A stretch of 64,000 nucleotides of DNA from Diabrotica undecimpunctata (taxonomy: Eukaryota > Arthropoda > Insecta > Coleoptera > Chrysomelidae): assembly GCF_040954645.1 (NCBI RefSeq), contig NC_092808.1:116910049-116974048 (forward strand), read 5' to 3'. Under the pieces are notes generated by a model. That model saw only the letters and a list, made by a program, of their open reading frames with translations, had not been told where the DNA came from and made no database searches. A program made the position numbers and the translations under genes. Shown piece by piece: positions 32,925-44,798 of the stretch (position 1 is the stretch's first letter; each line of letters begins with the position of its first letter).

Positions 32925-33270
32925 AAATAGAGCAGGCATGTGCAAGAAAAATTATTAAAACAAAATAAAATGGTATACTTATATTTAGTGGATATTAAGA
33001 AGGCATTTGACAGAGTCAAATTAAACAACGTTATCCACTTATTCTCTGATTTCCTTCCGGACAAGACAGGAAGATTCTCTGATTCCTCTATTATTCAACC
33101 TGATTAAAAATGAAATAACAAAACTAGTAAAAACTAAAAAAGGATACCAAATGGGAGAAAAACAACTTAACATAATGTACTATGCAGACGACGCAATACT
33201 ACTCTCTCACAATGAAGATGATTTACAATGTATGCTGCACCAATTTATCCGTTTCTTTAAGGACTATACT
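32925..33270 (+). pseudogene. LINE reverse transcriptase fragment
   Basis: Motif A 'YLVDIKKAFDRVKLNN' near 32985, a collapsed motif B, then 'LFNLIKNEITKLVKTKKG' and the catalytic 'IMYYADDAILLSHNEDDL' near 33175 in another frame. The segment between motifs A and B is deleted. Wording resembles the LINE at 22501-23073. Confidence 0.78.
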
Positions 33271-33278
33271 TAAATCAT

Positions 33279-33395
33279 TACATTGAACTTTATGTTCATT
33301 ATTAAATGCATGTTTATATATTTGAGATATATCAAAGTCTCTATTTTTAGTGTAAGATTGATATTCACCTATTCTAACATTTAATGGCTTTGATC
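33279..33395 (-). pseudogene. PLE GIY-YIG fragment, inverted
   Basis: This is the reverse complement of sequence homologous to 33605-33725: AAAGCCATTAAATGTTAGAA..CACTAAAAATAGAGACTTT. It corresponds to the centre of a GIY-YIG domain and lies head to head with the longer plus-strand PLE piece. Confidence 0.65.
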
Positions 33396-33435
33396 ATTGA
33401 TTTAATGGCATGGTTATAATGATTAAATCAGAATT

Positions 33436-33910
33436 ATTAAAAAACTTAAAAGGATAGGAAATAAATTCAACATTTCAACAACATTCAAAACAACAAACTC
33501 AGTGAGAACTATTTTGTCTAAAACCAAACCTAACCATGAACAAGAAAGGACAAAGAACTGTATTTATAAAATACCTTGTGAATTCGATTAGTTTTATTTA
33601 GGTGAAACATAAAGGCCATTAAATGTTACAATAAGTGAACATTAATCTTATATTAAAAATAGAGAATTTCATAGATATCACATGTAAACAATCATGGGAT
33701 AATAAACATACGGTTCAATGGAATGATTCAAGTATTGTCCTAAAAGAAACGGATCATAAAAAGAGAAAAAATCAAAGAAGCGGCTCCAATTATGCTAAAT
33801 AAGACCAATTGTGTCGCAAATTCCTCGGGAGAATGTAGTAGGATCTGGTTACCCATATTAAAAGGGGAAGTTATTAAAAGGAAAACACCAGTATTACTAA
33901 GTCAGTAACA
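33436..33910 (+). pseudogene. Penelope-like C-terminal GIY-YIG fragment
   Basis: Reading through stops: 'RIGNKFNISTTFKTTNS', 'NCIYKIPCEFD' then 'FYLGET' (the GIY-YIG core), 'RPLNVTISEH' and 'NREFHRYHM', and later 'IKEAAPIMLNKTNCVAN' and 'GECSRIWLPILK'. This is the endonuclease end of a PLE of a different subfamily from 9848. Several stops make it dead. Confidence 0.75.
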
Positions 33911-34502
33911 TATCAAGGATACATCATTTATATTTTTTAAACAACAAACATATAAAATCAGAATTTGATGTTTTATACTTACCATGTAGGGATAGTATTT
34001 TGAAGTTTTTTTCCTGGTTTTTCCCTTATAATTTACTATGGAATCACTAACAGAAAAGTTTTACTGTCATCTTGGCATGTGGTTGTCTTTTTAAAGACGA
34101 ATTACATTCTATGATTTTTCCTGACGGATATTCTCAAGTTAAAATTGATTTCATGTAATCGAATGAACTATTTTACAAGTAAAGTCGTCCCAGGAACGCA
34201 ACTCAACAATATTGGCAATATGATTTTAAAGTCGTCTACTTTAAAAGGTATAATGTATGTCTGAGTTGTCAATATAAGTGAGTCAGATAAAATTAAATTA
34301 TTAGAAGAATTTTTCACTAAGTAACAAAAAAACAAAATTTGTTTAATATACTAATGTTTGTATTTTGAGAACGATTTTTGAAGTGGAAATTGAAACGTCA
34401 ATAAACTTACTTTAACCTTTAATTCTGGCTTACTTCAATTTAAATAGTTATTACAAGTGAAGTAGTTGAAATATCTAGGCATCACATGATCTAGCTATAG
34501 TA
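33911..34502. other. No recognisable feature
   Basis: AT-rich, no frame or repeat assigned. Confidence 0.4.
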
Positions 34503-37032
34503 CAGTGAATGAAGGTAAAAATCAACTATTACCTTCGATTTCGGTGAACCTCCATCGATTTGCATGAAAATTTAGGATTGAGTATATTTTACTTTCAACT
34601 TCAAAAGTGACGTATGCTCAACCTGCGCTTTTTGCATTTTAGGGGTAAAATCCACGCCTTTTTTTTTTAATGGTAAAAAAATGCAGATTTAAGTATTCTG
34701 GCATAAGTAATCTCGATTAAACAAATAAAATAAATATTTTGCAACATGATTTATGATTTTAATTAATTTTTCAACACTTTTAGCAACTATCCCTTAAATC
34801 GAAAATAATGAAAAAATCATTTTTTATATTTCTGAAATATCAAATCGCATATTATTATTACCCAAATAGCTCTATAATGTTTATGATATAATTTTTTATT
34901 GACTATGAAATTTCAACCCTTAAAAACAACCCCCTTAAAGTAGAATCATTGAAAAATTCATTTCAAGAAACTTTTAATTATTTGGATAATACGTTACTGA
35001 ATTGAAATCTCATTTACTGAGTATTAAAGTATTTATTTATTTATTGCGTAATTTTGCACTCTTAAAAACTTCCCACTTGTCATAAAAATAATGGAAAATG
35101 TTTTTTTATTAGTTTTAATAGTTTTAATCATTTAGAAACTTCTTTATTGGTTATGATAAACTTTATTAATATATTCCAAACTTATTAATATTATTCTTTT
35201 CACATTTCTTGAACAAATTTTTCAGTGCTTATTGTGACTTATAAAAATTTAATTTGTTAGTTAGGAGATAAAAATAATAAAATAAATATTAAAATATATG
35301 AAAAGTTCATTCATTGTTTATTTAAGTAATGTTTCATAAATTAATCAAATATTAATAGTACTTTAATTATTAATTTTTCACTCTTCATCAGAGCTCTGTT
35401 CACCAATTTCTCCTTTTTTATTAATTAGAGCGCTATTTTGTCAATTATTGTCCCCACTGCATGATCCGCAGACTGCATTGCAAAATAACCCTACTCTTCG
35501 ACACCTGCAAGAAGCGCCGCACCCTTTTTTGCATTTGCAAAAACTCATTTTTAACAATTCTTCTGGAGCAGGTGCATTGGGATTTTTAGTTGGAAACAGA
35601 CTCTTTAATTTTCCGCCATTCCCAGTCAATTGGACGAATGTCTGTTTCCAAGCCATATCTGGGTTTGTAAATAAACTCTTTTGATGTGTTCATCCAATGC
35701 AGATATACATACTTCCTTTCACTAGCTTCTTTTATCTTCAAAATATACATACACACATCCAAACATGTATATTTCGTGAGCACATACCTATCGACACGTC
35801 TACTTCTTATTACCTATCTTTTTTCCTATATATAGGTACATACACAATCTCTACTCCAAAAATTTTTCTAAAAAAATGTTATTGATTTTTTTACAATAAC
35901 TCCGTTAATTCTTATGATATCAGGTTCATTCAAAAACCATTTAAAAGGTAATTCCAAAGGCTATAAAGTCGTAATAAATTTAATCTTTTAAATAATTCCT
36001 TATTTTTTAAAAGATAAAAGGTTAAAGGGCCTCGGTTACATGGTTCTCGCATTAAAATTTAATTTTTAAACGTTTTTATCTGTTACTTTTTATCCTAGAA
36101 CAATATAAAAAAAGAAAAAATTTGTTAAAAAAACTCAAATTTTGTTTTCTATTATTTTTTAAGTATATTGAGTATATATGGAGTTATTCTCAAATTAAAA
36201 TTAAATTTGTGAAAATTTAAAAAAATCTGATTTTCAATTTTTTGTTTTTTATATGCATTCTAAACCGGTGAAAATTTTTGAGGTCATTACCTATGCCAAA
36301 ATAAAGAAAGTTTTATAGGGATTTCTATAAATTTTAATTTTTGTGGAAATGGCGTATGTTTTATTTTTCACTTTTTCAAAAAAAAATTTGAAAGGGTTAT
36401 CTTATTTTCATCATAACTTGCTTAATTTTGATGCTATCAACTTCTTCTTGAGCTCATTTTATAGGTATTTTTGAGTACTTTGAACATTGTTTAATAAGTA
36501 TATTTTATAAAATGCATTGTTTTCCCGTTATTTAAGCTAGAATAGTACAGATTTGAGTACTCGCCGAAAAAAAAAATACATTTAATTACCTATAACTCAC
36601 TTTGTATTAATACTAAAAGATTTTTGAAGCAAGTAGTTTATTTAGTTTTTTATTAGCTCCAATTTTGGTAATAACAATTTTTTTATAAAAACTTATAGTT
36701 TTTGAGTTATTTATGACAAATCGCTTTAAAACATGCATTTTTTTTTTCACGAAAAATCAAAATCTTTGATCTTCAATAACTCAAAAAGTATTGATTTATT
36801 TTAATAACTTTACAGAATAAATTTTGTTTAAATTTGGGCCCTCTATCGATTCCTGGGGATATTTTAATAAAATAATTTTCACCCTCGAGAAGGGGTGGCA
36901 TCGACCCCCAGGATAAATCGCAAGTTGGCACCATGTCACTTTTGTTTCTTAAGGTATCCTCTAACTACTCACCAAGTTTCATGAAAATCGATGGAGGTTC
37001 AACAAAATTGGAGTGAAAACCTTCAGTGACTG
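34503..37032. mobile_element. TIR-bounded, Tc1/mariner-like non-autonomous element
   Basis: The left end CAGTGAATGAAGG and right end CCTTCAGTGACTG are inverted, each next to TA (34501-34502, 37033-37034). Inside both ends GAACCTCCATCGATTT.CATGAAA is also inverted (near 34551 and 36978). The 2.5-kb interior has no transposase. It holds a CXC-type fragment (35441-35800) and AT-rich filler with runs such as CACCCTCGAGAAGGGGTGGCA near 36880. A non-autonomous element that picked up a gene fragment is one reading. An insertion of the fragment into an older element is another. Confidence 0.65.
35441..35740 (-). pseudogene. Cysteine-rich CXC (Tesmin/TSO1-like) fragment
   Basis: The minus-strand frame 35656-35441 ends 'PAPEELLKMSFCKCKKGC' then 'GASCRCRRVGLFCNAVCG', with Cys spacing of the CXC type (CxC..C...C.C....C...C..C). 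The overlapping frame 35783-35586 carries the upstream part ('GLETDIRPIDWEWRKIKE'), so one frameshift near 35600 separates two halves of the same protein. Such C-terminal CXC segments occur in many uncharacterised insect repeat-associated proteins, from memory. The N-terminal part is missing. Zinc or DNA binding is inferred from the family only. Confidence 0.62.
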
Positions 37033-37035
37033 TAC

Positions 37036-37262
37036 TAGTACGAAAAACTCGAAACAGAAGTGGAAAATCAAGTGAATAGAGCAAACAGAGCCGCAGTTTG
37101 CCTAAATGAAACAATATGGAGAACTAAAAATATTAGAAAAATAATGAAAGGCAGAATTTACAGAACAGTCATCATACCACTAATGACATACGCGGCAGAA
37201 ACACGACCTTTCACGGAGAGGACAAAAAGTTGAAAACAGCTGAGATCAAACACTAGAAGAAT
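37036..37262 (+). pseudogene. LINE RT C-terminal fragment
   Basis: Frame: 'LETEVENQVNRANRAAVC', 'NIRKIMKGRIYRTVI', 'IPLMTYAAETRPFTERTKS'. This is the thumb/C-terminal part of a LINE ORF2. It starts right after the TIR element and ends where the minus-strand Jockey-like LINE begins. Confidence 0.75.
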
Positions 37263-39690
37263 TGATGGTAAAACAGTATGGGACAGAGCTACGACAGAGT
37301 TCCGTTGCTATAAGTACAGATATACGACGTATATCTGTACGACGGATTTGGATGGCAGGATAGTCTGGCTTTGTATACAGCAGATATTGCTTCGCTAACT
37401 GTTGGTAACTGTAAATGGTGGTGTAATCTGTGCTTCGTGATATAGCATAAGGTGCATTGCAGATCTGGAGCAGTACTTTCGATTGGAATCGTTGACGTTT
37501 TTGTATGTTGGTATTACTTGCTTTACCCCAGATTTGTGCTGCATATTGCCATACCGGTTTTAAAATATATTTATATATCAGAAGTTTGTTCTCTAGGCTA
37601 AGATTGGATTTTCGACTCATGTACCAATACATTTTCTTGTAGATTAAGCTGAGTTGAAGGCATTTCTTTCAGATGTGGATGCCCCAATTAAGTTTGATAG
37701 CCAAATGAATTCCTGAGTATTTAACGACGGTATTAACTGGTAGTGGAGTGTTGTTTATTTAAACTGGTGGCGCGACATCTTTTTTTAAAGTAAACGTTAT
37801 TTGTGTTGATTTTAAACTGTTGACTTGGACTCGCCATAGTTTAAGTCAGCTCTCTAGTTTCAGTAGGTAATTTTGTAATACCTGGGATGCTTCAGTTCCT
37901 GTGAATTTAAAGCCATGATAACTGTGTCATCGGCATATGTAGCGATCGTTGTATTGGTCATCGTTGGGATATCTAATGTGTATATTAAGTAGAGGGTGGG
38001 TCCTAATATGCTTCCTTGTGGAACTCCGTAAAAAATTGGAAACACTTTAGTGATTTGCCCATCTCTTTTGAATTGAAAGGATGGATCTGGCAGGTAGGAT
38101 CTTAAAAGTGAACTTATGGGATGAGGAAATATAAATTTAATTTTGGAGATAAGACCTATATGTCAAACTTTGTCGAATGCTTGAGAGACATCTAGAAATG
38201 CAGCAGTACAGTAATTTTTGTGTTCGAGCGAATTTCTGATAGTCTTTACTACCCTATGAATTTGCTCGATGGTACCATGTTGTTTTGTAAACAAAAACTG
38301 ATAATTTGGTAAAACATTACTGTCATATAGAATAAGCTCCAGTCTGCTCAGCAAAGGCCGTTCAAATACTTTGGATATAAAAAACTGCAAGCTAATTGGG
38401 GATATGAAGATACTTCCGTGTGATCCCTATTAGGTTTTGGAATAAGAACAATTTAAGCAACTTTCAGATTTCAGATTTCAGATTTCTTAACAGGTTTAAT
38501 AGGAGGAGCCATATGATATGGTGTATTTACGACTTCATAAATAGCTTGCTCTTCTTCAACTGAGACTTCCCTCTGATGCGGTTGAAATATCTCGCATAGA
38601 TGATTTGCAAAAGTATATGCTTTATCTATGTCAGTTTTAGCCCAAGTGCCATTTTATTTTCTGATTAGCATATTCATTTGTTTGTTGTGTGTTTAAGTTT
38701 TTTTGTTAGTTTTTACAGCCAATAGTTTGTATCATCTAAAGGTGAGAAGTTCTTTAAATATTTGTTGATTTCATTTTCTTTATGTTGGGTCAGTTTTCTT
38801 TTGAATAATCTGCAAGCTCTAATAAGATTTACTTTATCTTCTGGATGGCTTGTGAGCTGCCATATCTTTCGCAGTTTTCTTTTTTCCAATATGAGTGTAT
38901 TTGTGTGAGCAGGATAGGAGTCGTAGTTGTGTTTGTAAGTAATTTCTGGGGTGGACGTCCAAGCAGGTTGCGGAATAACTGTAGTTAACTTAGCAACTGC
39001 ATTTTCTAGGTCGCTATCACTTTTAAGAGGCAAGTTTAGGTTAATGGATGTTTTTATTTCTTCTCTATATATGTTCCAGCTTGTTCTTTTATTAGAGAGC
39101 GTTCAATGTTAAGAGAGTTATGAATTTTAGTAAAATGAAGGAGAAATTTGAAGATAGGTATGTGATATTCCTTTTACTATAGCGAAATCAATAAGATCAG
39201 GAATTTTTTGTATATCAGTGGGCCAATAACTAGATTCTCCAGTAGAAAGAGGAATTAAATGATTCTCATTATTACTTTTTAATAATTCTCCTCCACGTGA
39301 GGTTATTATTCTGGAGCTCCATTTATGATGTTTGGCATTATAACCTCTAGCAGTAATGAAACGGTGTTCGAGAATCTTAAAATATTCAGTAAAATGATCA
39401 GCTCAAATTATATTATTTTATGGACAATAAACAACAGATAAAATAATTTTATTTATTTTATGATGCTTAATGTTATTTCTTATAATAATTTCAGTACCTC
39501 CGTGGGTTTTACCTTATGGATGTTAAGTTACATTGGTGGAATATTTGAGAATTTAGAACTCGCTCTTATTAGTCGTGTGTGCTTCGGAAATAAACATAAC
39601 ATCTAGATTATGAGAGTAAATAAATGCTTTAACTTCGTGGATTAAGTGGTTAAGCCATTGGCATTCCAACAGCACATCTTTGGTTTAGTG
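37246..39690 (-). pseudogene. Jockey-like ORF2 (endonuclease and reverse transcriptase)
   Basis: Endonuclease: 'SHNLDVMFISEAHTTN' near 39600, 'GYNAKHHKWSSRIITSRG' near 39330 and 'YWPTDIQKIPDLIDFAIV' near 39200. RT: 'FFISKVFERPLLSRLE' near 38370, 'CTAAFLDVSQAFDKV' near 38190, 'YGVPQGSILGPTLYLIYT' near 38010 and 'ATYADDTVIM' near 37935 (YADD intact). C-terminus: 'LKPVWQYAAQIWGKASN' near 37545. Parts between blocks are shifted or lost. Confidence 0.83.
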
Positions 39691-40850
39691 TTGGTTAAGC
39701 TTAGTTATCAGAGACATTATGAGATCAAACATCTTATGCATTCTTTCCATTAACTTATGTACTAGTAGTTCTAGATTATTTTGTATATGTTGAGGAGTTG
39801 TTGTTTCTATTACATGAGAAGTCTCATCTATGGTAAATGTATTTTTATTATCTCTTCCTGCAACAATTTTCGCATAGCTGATAGTTATTTGAGTGACTGA
39901 AGGATGCACTGCACGTGGTTAACTTGCGTTTTTTCTCGAAGTGTAGGAATTTTTTTTTCTGTAGCTCTTTGTATACTGAACATCCTTTATAGCTAGCAGG
40001 ATGATTTTCTAGACAGTAAACACATTGAACATCCTTTATATTGTTTTGTTTTGGACATTGAGACGATAGGTTATCGCCCACGCATTTTACACAGCGTGAC
40101 TCCTGTGGCAATAATTGTATGTGTGGCCAAAATGTTTATATCTTTGACATTGGGGTAGTTCCTTTTTCGGATGCGGTGGCTCAACTGTGACAATGGAGTT
40201 GAGTAATTTTGTAATATTATATATATCTTTATTATCACTTTGAATAGTCAGTTCTATATTAAATACTGGTAGATTTTTATTTGTGCCTTTTTGCTTTATG
40301 TTGGAGATGTTCAGTGCTGTATGTCCGTGCACTGGCAATGCTTTTTTAATGTCATCTGGACCTGTTGATGGAAGTAAATGTAGGATGTAAATTACGTATA
40401 ACAACTCGTAATCCACGGTTTTGTTTTAGTTGGTATGTATGGTACTGAGTATTTTTTTATGCTAAAGATTTTACAATTAATAGATAGTTTTTGGATGAGT
40501 CAGCTTGAACTTTAATTTAATTGTTAGCAAAATAGTTTAACATATATTTACCTGGAGTTATCTGCTATAGTAATTCCTGTAATTGTTTGATCCACTCGAC
40601 ATTTTGTATAAATATAGGTGGTAGCTTTTCATCTTTTTGGTTTTCCAGCATTTCAACCTTCACTAGGTTTATCATTTTCAAGTGTCTCGTATCTGTTAGA
40701 CGTAAGCACAGTTTTGCTTAGCCAATAATATTTGAATGTAGCTTGTTTGTTGTTTTTCAATTCAGGACTAGGACTATCATCCTTGCGTTGACGTTTCTTG
40801 TGGTGTACTGATAGCCATGCACTATCACTTTTTACCTCATCTGCATCTGG
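39690..40850 (-). pseudogene. Jockey-like ORF1 (zinc-knuckle protein)
   Basis: The N-terminal piece reads 'KSDSAWLSVHHKKRQRKD' (near 40830). Then come 'QLKQNRGLRVVIRNLHPS' and 'GPDDIKKALPVHGHTALN' (near 40420-40300), the conserved pre-zinc-knuckle region. CCHC knuckles follow: 'CQRYKHFGHTYNYCHRS', 'RCVKCVGDNLSSQCPK' and 'VQCVYCLENHPASYKGC'. The protein would coat the LINE RNA. Frameshifts lie near 40090 and 39870. Confidence 0.8.
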
Positions 40851-41189
40851 GAGATTTTTTTGTAATTTCTCTATTTAAAAATTTGGTAAATTCGTATGTA
40901 GATCGTGCGTGTTTTAAATTTTTTCTGCTGTTCATCTAGTGAGTTGTAACTGTCTTTGAGTAATTAAATTTGTATTAGTTTCTTGTTGGATTATTATAAT
41001 AACATTGAACACAAACACTTTTTTCGGTTATTGTTTTTCAGTTTCTTGATAACGAATGGCTTATACTAATTATAGGTAATAATTACAAAAAGATAAGATA
41101 ATTATACACAAGTACAATTTCGATGCTTGTCTCCAACTTGAAGGTTCGAACGAGACTCTGGAGGTTAGAAAAAGAAAGTAAAATAAAAT

Positions 41190-41345
41190 GGAAATGTAAG
41201 CTGTATGACAACAACTAGCATAGTAAAGACGGCGAGAGACGGTTCCCTATTAAAAGACCACGAAAACGATAGAACGACAACTTACTGGAAGCATATTGAG
41301 AACAGACATAGTCTACTTCTACAAAGAAGCAGAAGAAGAAGAATT
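41190..41345 (+). pseudogene. LINE 3' tail
   Basis: The frame reads 'GERRFPIKRPRKR' and 'NDNLLEAY' and ends in an AGAAGCAGAAGAAGAAGAATT tail. It is homologous to the minus-strand tail at 23560-23750 ('FVGRPQKRLNDNLLEAH'). It is severely 5'-truncated. Confidence 0.65.
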
Positions 41346-41989
41346 ATTATATTTTTTTAAAACTTCGTATATATTAAAAACTAACGTAAATAGTTGGAGT
41401 GAATTTTACATTTCCTGTTTAGTATCTGTTATTTGCTTTAATTGTGTTTAAACCCTTGGTCTTTAATTCTTTTAAATTATTTTCCGCTTTGTAAGACTAT
41501 TTTCTCTGTTTTGGCTACATGCTTTACTTATATTGACAAACATTCCATGTAGCAAAAACGAGATAATTGTCAAATTTTCGCCAAAATGAGGAACATAACT
41601 GCACAAAACATTTACTTTAAATGAACGTGGTAAATACTTATGATAAAATTTTTATATAGTTTATCTAACCTTTAGCAGAAGCTCTCGATTCTGTGTAATA
41701 AATCCATAACAGGATATTATATCAATAGGTTTTTGAGTTACCACTAAAAACATAAGTAGTAGCTGTCGGTTTTTTTTATTCCAACTATGCCAGTTTAACT
41801 GCTGAGCATTAATAAAAATCTTTTCACACTAAAACATAAATAATGAATACATACATAAATGTTTCATCCAAATACATTATACGAATTAATAATTGTATTT
41901 ATAGTAATTTAAATATTTTAAAAAATGTTTAACCTTAGGAATTTAGAAGCACACTACAGATAGGTTAGACTAGGTTACACCCAATATGA
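41346..41989. other. No recognisable feature
   Basis: AT-rich, no frame or repeat assigned. Confidence 0.4.
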
Positions 41990-42920
41990 GTGGGCGCTTA
42001 GCCAGCCTTTCACTGGACCTAAGAGGTGTATCGTGGCTCATTCCTAACTTAAAGTTGTCATTACCGCCTAGCCTTTTTAACAAAGTCTATTATGTTCTTT
42101 GGTGAAACTTTCACGAAGTGGTAGGGCTCGACTTGATAATACTCAAACATATTGAGCCTTATCCTATCCAACCCTGGACAGTTTCAGCCTCATAAAATGT
42201 GCAATTTGCACTGTCAGTAAGATTTTACTCATGTGCTTCTTGAGGCGATGTGTCCTGTTAGAAGAGCGACGGTAATTGGCACATTATTATTCCTCTGCAT
42301 ATTTAGTAGATTTTTGGATCTCTCCTTTGAATGTTTATGTATAAAAGCCTTCGAATGTTTGAGACCCATTTGTTCGTATCAGTAGTTGCTTCTTATCTGT
42401 TCCACCTAATCCGATATAGATTTTTGGCTATGCTTCTTGCTATTTCAACAAACATTTCTGGGTCTATAAATATGTATTTCTTTGCCCCTTCTTTTCAAGT
42501 AGGTCTTCTTTGTCGTTGTTTCCAATACCAGTATGTCCAGACTCCTAGACTTAAGTTTCTTTGCTACTTTTGTACGTGAAGTCAATTATATTTCACTCCA
42601 CTATATTTAATGCCATTTGACTATCCTAGAGAATTCTTATAGACGATTCTCCACAGGTGTTTTTCATTTGTTCCTGCGGGCACATCTCTATAACATTAAT
42701 TTCTGCGTAGAAGGTAATGGAATGATTATACAGGCTACTAAGGTTTTGCCTTTGATTTTCCTGTGTGTTCATCAGCTGCAACTCTTTCAACGATTTTAGA
42801 GTAATCTGTATACCGACATTGATCTTATAGTATAAGATGTGTTTTTTCTTCGTTTTTTTAGAATTATCTTTATTGCATTGCATTATTTTCAACTCTGGAT
42901 GGTTTTTATTATGTTATTTT
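41990..42920 (-). pseudogene. LINE 3' part with RNase H
   Basis: Reading the minus strand across breaks: 'ITFYAEINVIEMCPQEQM' and 'SSIRIL' followed by DSQMAL (RNase H, near 42690-42600), then 'VWESGHTGI' and 'KEDLLEKKGQRN'-like residues (near 42540-42490). Then come 'PITVALLTGHIASRS' and 'LTDSANCTF' (near 42270-42200) and 'HFVKVSPKNIIDFVKRLG' (near 42090). The order RNase H, GH.G..GN..AD and the final Cys-containing segment is that of RNase H-bearing LINEs such as I/R1-like groups. Only the end of ORF2 is here. Confidence 0.68.
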
Positions 42921-43473
42921 CTAATTTTACTCCCTCTCGGTTTGATCTCGGTATCCTTTTGCCCTAGCCTTGACCTTTTCCTCCATTCATATAATGTAAT
43001 GGACGAATGCCAGTTATGACGGCCATAGTGACCGTTGGTATAGCTGAGAATTATAACGGTCCACAAATTATAAAATCAGAGGTAGAACACGCTATAAAAA
43101 CTGCTTAAATAAGAAAAGCCATTAACGCAATCCCTAAAAATTGCAATAGCTATAAAATGCTTAAAATATAGATTAATTAGACTAAGATACGAGTTAATCG
43201 CATCTTTGATGAATTTTTGTTGTATTTGTGAGCTTATAAATTAAGGTTGAACTCTTTTTTCTATTAGTAAAAAGAAATAAAAATAAGACTTACTCACAAT
43301 CAATTTATTCTACTACCAATGACTGTTTACGCATACTATAATTTTCTATCCATCCTCAGGTCAACTGTTTGTCCTTTAAATGTTTTTTAATTTTTGATTT
43401 CTTAAAATTTATTTCTATTTTACTATCTGACATGACAAAAAACGGGTGTGGCAGTCCAGTGAGACTGCCGGTA
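42921..43473. other. No gene recognised; hairpin next to MITE
   Basis: No coding support. A small hairpin GCAGTC..GACTGC lies at 43451-43468 next to the MITE edge. Confidence 0.4.
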
Positions 43474-43896
43474 GAAGTTATACTTCTATACACGCGTTCG
43501 TCGTTACAAATTTATATGGGAGTCAATCGGCACAATCATTGCATATGTAATGCTATAGGTAAGAGAGAGCAGAAAGAGAAAAATAATTAGGTATACAGGT
43601 ATATGGTGCATCGTTTGCTGTATAAAAACATTTGACCTGTAATAGGAGTATAGTAAGTAAATGAAGGATTGAATCAATATTTTAATGAAAATATATATTT
43701 TTATTTTCATATGTATAAAAGGAGTTGAATGCAAAAATTTTTTTTTATTATATTTAGTTTTTATTCTCGATAGAGAAAGAGAGAGAAAATATATCTTCTA
43801 TCTCTCTCTTACTCATATCTTACATATGTAGTGATTTCACCGATTCACTCCCGTGCAAATTTCCAACGTCGACCGCGCGTATAGAAGTATAACTTC
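43474..43896. mobile_element. MITE-like inverted-repeat element
   Basis: About 423 bp with ~95-bp terminal inverted repeats. The left starts GAAGTTATACTTCTATACAC and the right ends with GTATAGAAGTATAACTTC. Inner paired parts include AAATTT.. GGGAGTcAATCGG and a CATATGTAA segment, then GAGAGAGA runs. The tips are themselves nearly palindromic. There is no ORF and no clear target duplication, so the superfamily is undetermined. Confidence 0.72.
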
Positions 43897-44216
43897 AAAA
43901 ACCAACAACTCGGAATATGTTGTAAATTTTCATTTTATTTTAAAATTTAGCATTTTTGCGTATATTACATATATTTAATAAAATTAACGTGGGGTTTTTA
44001 AATATTTCAAAAATAAAAAAGGAAATTCAAAATGGGATTCGAACTCACGTACACCAGCGTATGAACCAAACACGTAAAATATTTGCCAATTAGACATGAC
44101 CCAAACGTATTTCAAAATTGATAGTTCTCGGTCATACAGTAATTTATTGAGATTATTATTTTGAAATAAAAAAGACTAAAATAATTATGAACATTTAATA
44201 AATAATACAAAACATA
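43897..44216. other. Mostly featureless; weak tRNA-like segment
   Basis: The minus strand of 44030-44110 contains GAGTTCGAATCCC, a good RNA polymerase III B-box, preceded by a TTGGCAAATATT that only loosely fits an A-box. It could be a tRNA-derived SINE scrap. It does not fold as a full tRNA in my hand check. Confidence 0.25.
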
Positions 44217-44790
44217 TCACATGATGAGAGGGAGGATAATAATATTGGGAGACTTTAACGCTCGAATAGACGATCAACTAATACCCGCAATTAAGCAAAA
44301 ACAGAACGAGGATGTTAAAAGTGAAAATGAAGAATTGATGATAAACTTCTGCACAAAATAACGAACTTAGAATAAACAACACATTTTTGACCACAAAGAC
44401 CAACACAAATATACATTTAATAACACCCATGGACAAAGATCTATGATAGATTATGTTATAATTAAAAGATATATACATCCATAGAACACAATCGACGTAA
44501 GATGCCCTAGCTCAGTAAATGTGGGTAGCGACCATAGTTTAGTGTTATGTAAAATTAGAATCATCCTGAAATACACCCAAGAGGGCCGCGCTGACACAAA
44601 CTAAAAACAAAGTCAAAAAATAATAAATACGGAATCCACGGAGTACTTATACAGAAAAAGATCATTAGAGAAGATCGCTGGGAAAGTGCGAAAAAATTCA
44701 AAAATAATATAATTAAGGCAGCAACAGAATCACTCGGAGAGAGGAAAGTAACAAACACTAACATATTGCAACGAAGATAAATTGTCTACC
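44217..44790 (+). pseudogene. RTE-like LINE endonuclease fragment
   Basis: The frame begins 'RGRIIILGDFNARIDDQ' and continues with 'NEDVKSENEELMINFC', 'KYTFNNTHGQRSMIDYVI' and 'SSVNVGSDHSLVLCKIRI'. These are the APE endonuclease GDFNA, SMIDY and SDH catalytic motifs. It ends in the linker, right where the hAT element begins. Stops interrupt it near 44360 and 44480. Confidence 0.85.
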
Positions 44791-44798
44791 ACATGGGG

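Larger units (their letters stand above)
37246..41000 (-). mobile_element. Decayed Jockey-like LINE
   Basis: On the minus strand ORF1 (about 40850-39690), endonuclease (39690-39060), RT (38760-37860) and a C-terminal domain to 37246 follow in normal order, so most of the element is present. Numerous frameshifts and stops make it inactive. RNase H is absent, as in Jockey elements. The 5' boundary is estimated. Confidence 0.82.

Noticed and set aside
34503..37032. Transposase inside the TIR element
   Set aside because: No DDE motif or long frame was found; only the CXC fragment is protein-like.
44030..44110. Functional tRNA gene
   Set aside because: The B-box is good but the D arm and acceptor stem do not pair, so at most it is a SINE remnant.
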